A DNA stretch of 64,000 nt, taken from positions 186,001 through 250,000 of the forward strand of contig CAWBKU010000003.1 in assembly GCA_963789535.1 (NCBI GenBank). The letters run 5' to 3'. Below the pieces are notes generated by a model. It had not been told where the DNA came from. It saw only the letters and a program-made list of their open reading frames with translations, and made no database searches. This DNA comes from CAVXHQ01 sp963789535. GTDB lineage: Bacteria; Pseudomonadota; Alphaproteobacteria; Rhodobacterales; Rhodobacteraceae. The position numbers and the translations under genes are program-made. Within the stretch, counting starts at the first letter, position 1. Each line of letters begins with the position of its first letter. Of this stretch, positions 25,885-32,606 are shown in pieces.

Positions 25885-27089
25885 TGCGCCGGGTCGTCAT
25901 CACCGGGGCGGGCACGATCAACGCACTGGGGCATGATGTGCCTTCGACCCTTCTGGCGATGCGCGAGGGACGCTGCGGGATCGGGCCGCTGGCGTTCCGC
26001 GACGTGGATCGGCTGTCGGTGCAGATCGGCGGACAGGTCCGCGACTTCGACGAGACGGCACGGTTCGACCGAAAGCACCTCGCCCTTTATGACCGGTTCA
26101 CCCAGTTCGCCCTGATCGCGGCACAGGAGGCGATGGGACAGGCGGGTCTGGTGTTCGCGGGTGAGGCGGCGACGCGGGCGGGCGTCATCCTCGGCACCGC
26201 CGGGGGCGGCATGGCCACCTCGGACGAGAATTACCGCGCCGTCTACGAAGAGGGCAAGAACCGGGTCCATCCGTTCATCGTGCCGAAACTCATGAACAAC
26301 GCCGCCGCCGCGCATCTGAGCATGGAACACAACATCACGGGGCCGTCGTTCACCGTCTCGACCGCCTGCGCCTCGTCCAACCACGCCATGGGCCTCGCGT
26401 TCCAGATGATCCGCGCGGGCGGCTGCGACGCGATGCTGACCGGCGGCTCCGAGGCGATGCTGTGTTTCGGCGGCATCAAGGCATGGGAGGGTCTGCGCGT
26501 CATGTCGCGCGACGCCTGCCGCCCGTTCTCCGCCAACCGCAGCGGCATGGTGCAGGGCGAGGGGGCGGCGGTCTTCGTGTTCGAGGACCGCGACCGCGCG
26601 ATGGCGCGGGGCGCCGAAATCCTTGCCGAGGTCGCCGGTTTCGCGATGACCTCGGACGCGGGCGATATCGTCATGCCCTCGGTGCAGGGCGCCGAACGGG
26701 CGATCACCGGCGCGCTTGCCGACGCGCGGATGGCACCCGGAGAGGTCGGCTATATCAACGCCCACGGCACCGGCACGGCGGCCAACGACAGGACGGAATG
26801 CGCCGCCGTGACCCGCGCCATGGGCGCCCATGCGGACCGCCTGATGATATCCTCGACAAAGTCGATGCACGGCCACCTGATTGGCGGCACCGGGGCGGTG
26901 GAACTGCTGGCCTGCATCATGGCGCTGCGCGACGGGATCGTGGCGCCGACCATCGGATATGAGGAGCCCGACCCCGAATGTGCCCTCGACGTGGTGCCGA
27001 ACGTCGCGCGCGCGGCAAAGGTGACGGCGGCGCTATCGAATGCGTTCGCGTTCGGCGGAATGAACGCGGTTCTGGCGCTGCGGGCGTAG
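25884..27089 (+). CDS. beta-ketoacyl-ACP synthase (KAS I/II, FabF-like)
   Basis: A 401-residue condensing enzyme with the full catalytic set: Cys162 in V-S-T-A-C-A-S-S, His294 in 'I-N-A-H-G-T-G-T' and His329 in 'S-T-K-S-M-H-G-H-L-I-G'. The C-terminal glycine-rich end 'N-A-F-A-F-G-G-M-N-A-V' is intact. It differs from housekeeping FabF in the region after the active Cys, resembling ketosynthases paired with dedicated acyl carrier proteins. Translation is coupled to the acyl carrier protein gene (TGATG). The probable job is making a special acyl chain for lipid A or another envelope lipid. Confidence 0.93.
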   Translation: MRRVVITGAGTINALGHDVPSTLLAMREGRCGIGPLAFRDVDRLSVQIGGQVRDFDETARFDRKHLALYDRFTQFALIAAQEAMGQAGLVFAGEAATRAGVILGTAGGGMATSDENYRAVYEEGKNRVHPFIVPKLMNNAAAAHLSMEHNITGPSFTVSTACASSNHAMGLAFQMIRAGGCDAMLTGGSEAMLCFGGIKAWEGLRVMSRDACRPFSANRSGMVQGEGAAVFVFEDRDRAMARGAEILAEVAGFAMTSDAGDIVMPSVQGAERAITGALADARMAPGEVGYINAHGTGTAANDRTECAAVTRAMGAHADRLMISSTKSMHGHLIGGTGAVELLACIMALRDGIVAPTIGYEEPDPECALDVVPNVARAAKVTAALSNAFAFGGMNAVLALRA

Positions 27090-27110
27090 GATGGGCAATC
27101 GTGCCCATCC
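27089..27110. terminator. hairpin between convergent genes, possible terminator
   Basis: GGATGGGC-AATCGT-GCCCATCC begins at the ketosynthase stop. It lies between this gene and the opposing ialB-family stop. There is no T-run on either strand, so its terminator role is uncertain. Confidence 0.4.
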
Positions 27111-27146
27111 TGCCGGGAGGGGGGCAGGCAGGATCGCCCGTCCGCA

Positions 27147-27785
27147 TCACTCCGGCGGCGCTGCCGTGGCGTTGAAACCGGCGGTGAACCCGATCAGCGA
27201 CATTGTCAGCACCACCTCCTGATCGGGGGCCTGCGCGGGAACGATGGTGATCCGGCCCGCGCTGCCGGCCTTGAGCTGGTTGATCTGGTCGTCGTTCATG
27301 CCGAACCGCGCGACACAGCCCGCCCGGTTGCAGAAGTCGAACGGATAGCGCCGCGCCTGGCTGCCGTCGATCGAGAGCGTCAGTTGCTCTGTCAGTTGCG
27401 TCTCGAGGGGGACGACGATGACCGCCCCCGCGACCGCCTCGCCACCCGGCGCCAGCGGCACGATCGAGACCTCGGCGATCGGGTTGTCGTCCTGATCGAG
27501 CAGTAGCTGGTAGAGCTGACACGGCTCGGGGCCGTCCTCGACGCGGATGCAGCGAAACGCCCAGTCACTGAACACCTCGCGGATATAGGGCTCGCCCGGT
27601 TGCGGGGCGGCGGGCGCGTCGATCGCCTCGCCGAGGTCGAGGCCGTTGTCCACGGTGGGCTCGGCCGGCGCGTCCTCGGCCGTCACGTCGCCTGCGGGTG
27701 CCTCCGTCGTGTCCTGCGCCATGGACGGCGCGACAGAGGCCAGAAGGACCGCGAGGGCCGCGACGAAGGTGAACGAATGGGTCAT
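27147..27785 (-). CDS. invasion-associated locus B (IalB) family protein
   Basis: A 212-residue exported protein. A signal peptide ends at S-M-A-Q, followed by an acidic Pro/Ala/Glu-rich linker (about 25-65) and the IalB domain. Domain features are 'F-S-D-W-A-F-R-C' with 'E-P-C-Q-L-Y-Q' and later 'F-C-N-R-A-G-C-V-A-R-F', giving two Cys pairs suited to disulphides. IalB is required for host-cell invasion in Bartonella, but the family is widespread in free-living alphaproteobacteria, where its job is unknown and probably envelope-related. It faces the ketosynthase gene tail to tail. Confidence 0.9.
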   Translation of the reverse strand: MTHSFTFVAALAVLLASVAPSMAQDTTEAPAGDVTAEDAPAEPTVDNGLDLGEAIDAPAAPQPGEPYIREVFSDWAFRCIRVEDGPEPCQLYQLLLDQDDNPIAEVSIVPLAPGGEAVAGAVIVVPLETQLTEQLTLSIDGSQARRYPFDFCNRAGCVARFGMNDDQINQLKAGSAGRITIVPAQAPDQEVVLTMSLIGFTAGFNATAAPPE

Positions 27786-27906
27786 GGGGTTGTCCTGATA
27801 CCGCTGTTTTCAGGGTGCTTAACACGTCACCCCGGCCCTGTCAGGAGGCGAAATGGTGGCCACCCGGGAACGTGAGGGCGCGGCACCTCCCCAATCGGAA
27901 ATGCAA

Positions 27907-27930
27907 GAGGGAGCCACGACAGGCTCCCTC
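27907..27930 (-). terminator. strong hairpin, possible terminator
   Basis: GAGGGAGCC and GGCTCCCTC form a perfect 9-bp stem around a 6-base loop. On the minus strand it continues TTGCATTT and on the plus strand TTCC, so minus-strand termination is somewhat more plausible. It lies about 120 bases upstream of the IalB-family start. Confidence 0.5.
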
Positions 27931-28078
27931 TTCCGTATCTCCCTGCCGGACTTGGCCGACTTATGGGCTGCGGGGTAAGGGATGTGCCCCATTCCGTCAA
28001 CCTTAAAGACCGACTGAAACCGCGATGTGATCGACAGGTCCGATGCAAGGAGTGTGGACAAGCCTCTGGCTATGCAGC

Positions 28079-28103
28079 AAAAAAACCGCGCCCGTGGGCG
28101 CGG
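28079..28103 (-). terminator. rho-independent terminator without an obvious gene
   Basis: On the minus strand CCGCGCCCACGGGCGCGG is followed by seven T residues, a strong intrinsic terminator. The sequence just before it contains CTTCCTCCC, an anti-Shine-Dalgarno-like stretch of the kind used by some small RNAs. No recognised minus-strand gene lies upstream of it before the HerA-like gene start. Confidence 0.7.
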
Positions 28104-28198
28104 CAAGTCTGACAGGGAGGAAGTGGGCCACGCCGACGACGCACTGCGCCGCATCGCGGCCCGGGTTCATACTGGCACCGAGTGATTAAGAATGTATG

Positions 28199-28241
28199 GT
28201 CGGCCCGTGCCCTTTTCGGGGCAGGCCGCAACGGGGCCGAC
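28199..28241 (+). repeat. stem-loop in the leader of the HerA-like gene
   Basis: GTCGGCCC pairs with GGGCCGAC 27 bases later. A second hairpin inside (TGCCC/GGGCA around TTTTC) makes a compound structure that ends 47 bases before the GTG start. Confidence 0.45.
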
Positions 28242-28288
28242 ATCACGGCAGCCAATCCTCGGCGGCCATTTCACGGGGACGGCACAGG

Positions 28289-29827
28289 GTGACGGACGCA
28301 GACATCTTTATCGGCGGCGGCGGCGCGGCCTATGGCATCGGCCAGAACCTGCTGTTGAGCCATACCAACCGCCACGGCCTCATCGCCGGCGCCACCGGCA
28401 CCGGCAAGACCGTGACGCTGCAAATCCTCGCCGAGGGTCTCTCGGCGGCGGGGGTGCCGGTGTTCCTGTCTGACGTGAAGGGAGACCTGTCGGGCCTCGC
28501 CGTCGCCGGGTCCGAGACGTTCAAGCTGCACGACGCGTTCACGGCGCGCGCCGCCACCATCGGCCTCGATCTGTCCTATGCCGCCTTTCCCGTCACCTTC
28601 TGGGATCTGCTGGGCCAACAGGGCCATCCGGTCCGCGCCACGGTCGCCGAGATGGGGCCGCTGCTCCTCGGGCGGCTGCTCGATCTGTCGGATGTGCAGG
28701 AGGGGGTGCTCAACGTCGTGTTCCGCGTCGCCGACGACGAGGGGCTGCCGCTCCTCGATCTCGAGGATCTTCAGGCGCTGCTCCTGTGGTGCGGCCAGAA
28801 CGCCAAGGATCTGTCGCTGCGCTATGGCAACGTCTCGTCCGCCTCGGTCGGCGCGATCCAGCGGGCGCTGCTGACCCTCGAGAATCAGGGCGGCGCCGAA
28901 CTCTTCGGCGAACCGGCACTGGATCTGGCCGACATGATGCGGACGGCACCCGACGGGCGAGGCATCATCAACATCCTTGCCGCCGACCGGCTGATGAACA
29001 GCCCCAAGCTCTATGCGACGTTTCTTCTGTGGCTCCTGTCCGAACTCTTCGAGGTGCTGCCCGAGGTCGGCAACCCCGACAAGCCGGTGCTGGTGTTCTT
29101 CTTCGACGAGGCGCACCTGCTGTTCGACGGGGCACCCAAGGCGCTCGTGGACAAGGTCGAACAGGTGGCGCGCCTCATCCGCTCCAAGGGGGTAGGCGTG
29201 TTCTTCGTCACGCAGAACCCGGCCGACGTGCCCGATAATGTTCTGGGACAGCTCGGCAACCGGGTGCAGCATGCGTTGCGGGCGTTCACCGGCAAGGACC
29301 GGAGGGATCTGGAGAAGGCGGCGCAGACCTATCGCGATAACCCGGCCTTCGACACGGCCGACGCGATCCGCGACGTCGGCACCGGCGAGGCCGTGACCTC
29401 GATGCTGGATGCCAGGGGCGTGCCGCAGATGGTCGAGCGGACGCTGATCCGGCCGCCGTCGTCGCAACTGGGACCGATTGCCGGGACCGCCCGGGCCGAG
29501 ATCATGCGCGCCTCGCCGATGGCGGGCAAATACGACACCCGGCTGGACCGGGACTCGGCGTCCGAGATGCTCGCCAGGCGCGCCGAGGCGGCAGCGAAAG
29601 AGGCCGGGGCGACGGCCGCGCAGGCCGAGCAGGACCGTGAGTTCAGCCATGCGCGACGCTACGACGGCGGGCGGGACGACGCCCCGGCGCGGCGGACGAG
29701 CAGCAAGACCACGTCGGGCGGCGGTTTCGCCGATGCGATCACCGGCGTCGTGGTCAGGGAACTGAAGGGCACGACGGGGCGCCGCATCGTGCGCGGCATC
29801 CTCGGCGGGCTGTTTCGCGGCAGGTAG
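28289..29827 (+). CDS. HerA-like helicase/ATPase, DUF853 (YjgR) family
   Basis: A 512-residue ATPase. Walker A is G-A-T-G-T-G-K-T at residues 34-41, and Walker B is 'V-L-V-F-F-F-D-E-A-H' near residue 267. Between them lie 'V-P-V-F-L-S-D-V-K-G-D-L-S-G' and the DUF853-specific 'A-A-F-P-V-T-F-W-D'. A C-terminal Ala/Glu-rich helix (about 420-450) is followed by a basic tail. It is related to HerA/FtsK DNA-pumping ATPases; the cellular role of YjgR is not established. I chose the GTG at 28289 because family similarity begins there; the upstream open frame passes through the leader hairpin. Confidence 0.9.
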   Translation: MTDADIFIGGGGAAYGIGQNLLLSHTNRHGLIAGATGTGKTVTLQILAEGLSAAGVPVFLSDVKGDLSGLAVAGSETFKLHDAFTARAATIGLDLSYAAFPVTFWDLLGQQGHPVRATVAEMGPLLLGRLLDLSDVQEGVLNVVFRVADDEGLPLLDLEDLQALLLWCGQNAKDLSLRYGNVSSASVGAIQRALLTLENQGGAELFGEPALDLADMMRTAPDGRGIINILAADRLMNSPKLYATFLLWLLSELFEVLPEVGNPDKPVLVFFFDEAHLLFDGAPKALVDKVEQVARLIRSKGVGVFFVTQNPADVPDNVLGQLGNRVQHALRAFTGKDRRDLEKAAQTYRDNPAFDTADAIRDVGTGEAVTSMLDARGVPQMVERTLIRPPSSQLGPIAGTARAEIMRASPMAGKYDTRLDRDSASEMLARRAEAAAKEAGATAAQAEQDREFSHARRYDGGRDDAPARRTSSKTTSGGGFADAITGVVVRELKGTTGRRIVRGILGGLFRGR

Positions 29828-29829
29828 AC

Positions 29830-29873
29830 GATTTCTGTGACAGAAATCGACGTCGAAATCTTTGAAAGATTTC
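29830..29873. repeat. two tandem hairpins between convergent genes, built from one 6-base word
   Basis: GATTTCTG-TGA-CAGAAATC (29830-29848) is followed by GAAATCTTT-G-AAAGATTTC (29855-29873). Both are perfect and fill the 48-bp gap between the HerA-like and aldolase stops. GAAATC or its complement occurs four times. There is no T-run, so this may be a bidirectional stop element that works with Rho, or it may stabilise 3' ends. Confidence 0.6.
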
Positions 29874-29875
29874 GG

Positions 29876-30706
29876 TTACGAGTGCCCGAACGCGCGCAGG
29901 ACGTCGCGGGCGGCGGCGACGACCGGGGCTTCGGTCTCCTTCAGGATTGCGGCCCGGTCGAACCGCGCGGGGTCCGCCGCCACCGCCTGACGCAGCGCCG
30001 CCCCCCAGGCCATGCGCAACTCGGTGCCGATGTTGAACTTGCACACCGCACTCGTCGCGGCGAGGGCGCGTCGCTGGGCCACCGGCACGCCCGAGCCGCC
30101 ATGGATCACCAGCGGCACACTCGTCACCGCCTCGATGGCGCGCAACAGCGGCTCGTCGATGCCACCCTGCCTGTCCTGCTGCAAATGCACGTTGCCGACC
30201 GACACGGCCATCGCGTCGACATGCGTCTCGCGCGCGAACTTCGCAGCCTCGGCTGGGTCGGTCCCCGCACTCGCCTCGCCGGTGGCGTAACCCACGAACC
30301 CGATCTCGCCCTCGCACGAGATACCCGCGCCATGCGCCAGTTCGGCGATCCGCGCCGTCTCGTCGATGTTCTGGGCCAAGGGCTTGCGCGAGCCGTCATA
30401 CATGAGCGAGGTAAAGCCCGCATGCAGCGCCTGCCGACATTCCTCATAGCTGTAGCCGTGGTCGAGATGCGCCACCACCGGCACCGACGCGCCCTCGGCC
30501 AGATGCCGGAACATCGCGCCGAGCACGGGCAGCGGCGTATGCGCGCGGCACCCCGGACCGGCCTGAAGGATCACCGGACAGCCCAGTTCCTCGGCGGCGG
30601 CGACATAGGCGCGCATATCCTCCCACCCCAGACAGACGAGGCCGCCGACGGCATAGCCGCCCCGCAGGGCCGGTTGCAGGACGTCGGAGAGGGTGACGAG
30701 GGGCAT
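29876..30706 (-). CDS. class II ketose-bisphosphate aldolase family, IolJ-like
   Basis: A 276-residue class II aldolase. The zinc ligands and catalytic residues are present: 'V-V-A-H-L-D-H-G' (catalytic Asp, His), 'E-G-E-I-G' , 'G-N-V-H' and 'I-H-G-G-S-G'. The C-terminal phosphate-binding 'C-K-F-N-I-G-T-E' is intact. In inositol degradation the IolJ enzyme of this family splits 6-phospho-5-dehydro-2-deoxygluconate. Its position at the end of the iolD-iolC-iolB run supports that role. A 64-bp gap separates it from iolB. Confidence 0.85.
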   Translation of the reverse strand: MPLVTLSDVLQPALRGGYAVGGLVCLGWEDMRAYVAAAEELGCPVILQAGPGCRAHTPLPVLGAMFRHLAEGASVPVVAHLDHGYSYEECRQALHAGFTSLMYDGSRKPLAQNIDETARIAELAHGAGISCEGEIGFVGYATGEASAGTDPAEAAKFARETHVDAMAVSVGNVHLQQDRQGGIDEPLLRAIEAVTSVPLVIHGGSGVPVAQRRALAATSAVCKFNIGTELRMAWGAALRQAVAADPARFDRAAILKETEAPVVAAARDVLRAFGHS

Positions 30707-30770
30707 CGGGTGTCCTTCTGGAGGCGGCCGAAAAATGAGTATTTGGGGACTAAAGTAACGGGCAGGGTGG

Positions 30771-31614
30771 CTATCTGAACTTGGCGATCATGTCCTTGAT
30801 GCCGGGGATCGTCTCGATCTGACCGGCGTGGCTCGGCTGGAAATATTGCACCAGGCTGCGCTGGCTAAGGCCGCCGAGGATGGTGAAATAATACATCTCG
30901 TAGCCGGGCAGCACGGCGCAGGGGTGATAGCCTGCTGTCGAGGCAGATCGTCGAGCCGTTTACGATGTGATAGGCGTCGCCGGGCTGCCCGTCCTCGCGC
31001 TGGAGCATCTGCACGCCCGACCCGTGGTCGGGGCGGAAGCGGAAGTTGTAGGTCTCGTCATGCCGCGTCTCGAGCGGGAGACGGTCGGTGTCGTGCTTGT
31101 GGCTGGGAAAACCGGACCAGCCGCCCGCACCCACGGTGAAAAGTTCGCTGACCAACAGCCGCCCGACGCGGCCGTGGTATTTCGTGCCGAGGATGTGCTT
31201 GATCTTGCGGTGGGTCTTGGTCTCGTCCGAGCCGTACTGCACCACGTCGAGGTCGCCCGCGCGCACCGCGAAGGGGGTCAGCACATCATCGAATTTCGCG
31301 CCTGCGACGAAGATTTCAGCGGCGCCACTCTTGCAGATCATCCGCGCGGCAGCACCCGAGGGCACATAGACGCCCTCGGGTTCGCCGTCCCAGACGTCCG
31401 ACCGCCGGGTGCCGATGCTGGCAAAAGCCTCGCCCTCCACGTCGATATCGACGGTGCCGGTGGCGGGCACGATGCAGGTCTCGTACCCCGGAACGCGGTA
31501 GTCGAAGGCCTGACCCGCCGTCAGTTTGACGATGTTGAAATAGTTCAGCGGCACCGTGGCATCTCCGGCATCGACGAGCGGCGTGTTCTGGTTGTCGTAG
31601 GGGGCGATATGCAT
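30771..31614 (-). pseudogene. iolB: 5-deoxy-glucuronate isomerase, broken by a +1 frameshift
   Basis: The first 226 or so codons encode a clear IolB cupin: start M-H-I-A-P-Y-D-N, then 'H-R-K-I-K-H-I-L', 'H-K-H-D-T-D', 'E-E/D-T-Y-N-F-R-F' and 'G-D-A-Y-H-I-V-N-G-S-T-I-C-L-D'. After G-S-T-I-C-L-D-S the frame is lost at about 30930-30936. The expected continuation G-Y-H-P-C-A-V-L-P-G-Y-E-M-Y-Y-F-T runs on in the next frame, up to I-A-K-F-R and a TAG at 30771. The in-frame product instead ends in unrelated residues at 30865. One extra base explains this (844 bp in total, 281 codons plus one). It is either real decay or a sequencing error. Confidence 0.88.
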
Positions 31615-31631
31615 GGCAGTCCTCTGGCGGG

Positions 31632-32606
31632 TCAGGTCGGGTCGGTGGGGCCGGGGTGATGGGCAAGGAAGGCGTCGAGGTCGGCGGCGTCGGGCATCGC
31701 GGGCGCGCAGCCGACGCGGCCCACGACGATCGCGGCGCAGGCGGACCCGCGCAGGACGGACGTTTGCAGATCGTGGCCGGTGGCGAGGCCCGCCAATAGC
31801 CCGCCCATGAAGCTGTCGCCGGCACCTGTCGGTTTCAGGGCGGTGACGGGATAGATACCGGTGGCGACTTCGCCGTCGGGCGAGATCGTGATCGCACCGG
31901 CCTCGCCCCGTTTGTAGACCGTGAAGCCGCCGCGCCGCCCCAGCGCGCGGGCCGCGTCGAGGCCCTTGTCGTAGGCGCCCGCGAGGAACCCGAACTCCAC
32001 GTCGTTGCCGACGATCACGTCGCAGAGTGCGGCGGCGCGGCTGTAGGTCTGCGCCGCGTCCTCGGCGGAGGGCCAGGAATAGGGGCGATAGTCGAGGTCG
32101 AAGACGATCGGCAGACCGGCGGCCCGCGCCAGATCGAAGGCGCGAAACGCCGCCGTCCGCGACGGCTCGGCGGCAAGCACGGTGCCGGTGGTGATGAGGG
32201 CGTCGTAGGCGCCGTAGTCCAGCGGTTCGACGTCCGGGAGGTCCATCGCGAAATCGGCGGCACCGTTGCGGTAGATCACCGACTGGTGGTCCTCGACGCG
32301 GGACTCGACGACGGCGAGCGAATTGCGCGCCTCGCCGCCGACCGCGCGCACGCCGCCGTGGCCGACGCCGTAGTGCCGCAACTGGTTGACGCAGAACCGG
32401 CCGATGCTGTCGTCGGCGACGCAAGTGACGAGGTCGGCGGTGCAGCCGTGACGGACGAGGGCCACGGCGATATTGGCCGAACTGCCGCCGAGGCAGGTGA
32501 AGAACTGCGTCGCTTCTTCTGTCCGCGTGCCCGGCGGGTCGGGATAGAGGTCCATGCCCGCACGACCGATGACGAGGAATCGCTTGCCCGAGAGGTCGAG
32601 ACTCAT
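31632..32606 (-). CDS. iolC: 5-dehydro-2-deoxygluconokinase
   Basis: A 324-residue PfkB-family kinase. N-terminal 'G-R-A-G-M-D-L-Y-P' and 'G-G-S-S-A-N-I-A-V-A-L' form the sugar lid region. The C-terminal 'P-T-G-A-G-D-S-F-M-G-G' carries the catalytic Asp and the anion hole. The M-D-L-Y-P motif is characteristic of IolC. It phosphorylates 5-dehydro-2-deoxygluconate before aldol cleavage. The ATG at 32606 overlaps the iolD stop by four bases (ATGA), and iolB follows after 17 bp. Confidence 0.93.
   Translation of the reverse strand: MSLDLSGKRFLVIGRAGMDLYPDPPGTRTEEATQFFTCLGGSSANIAVALVRHGCTADLVTCVADDSIGRFCVNQLRHYGVGHGGVRAVGGEARNSLAVVESRVEDHQSVIYRNGAADFAMDLPDVEPLDYGAYDALITTGTVLAAEPSRTAAFRAFDLARAAGLPIVFDLDYRPYSWPSAEDAAQTYSRAAALCDVIVGNDVEFGFLAGAYDKGLDAARALGRRGGFTVYKRGEAGAITISPDGEVATGIYPVTALKPTGAGDSFMGGLLAGLATGHDLQTSVLRGSACAAIVVGRVGCAPAMPDAADLDAFLAHHPGPTDPT

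Larger units (their letters stand above)
27786..28288. other. 503-bp intergenic region with several hairpins, no convincing protein gene
   Basis: This gap separates the divergent IalB-family and HerA-like genes. It holds two minus-strand hairpins of terminator type (27907-27930 and 28079-28103) that do not follow any recognised minus-strand gene. It also has a stem-loop just before the HerA-like gene (28199-28241). Short frames can be drawn through it, but they run through the hairpins and look unlike proteins. Small RNAs or leader structures are a better explanation. Confidence 0.5.

Noticed and set aside
28070..28255. 61-codon minus-strand frame in the IalB/HerA gap
   Set aside because: It runs through the terminator hairpin and its T-run, and the product looks like translated non-coding sequence.
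28105..28288. Possible SRP or tRNA gene
   Set aside because: The signature loop of SRP RNA and any cloverleaf with a GTTC arm are absent.
30865..30940. Alternative C-terminus of IolB in the uninterrupted frame
   Set aside because: The Arg-rich tail has no similarity to the family, while the family's own tail is present in the next frame.
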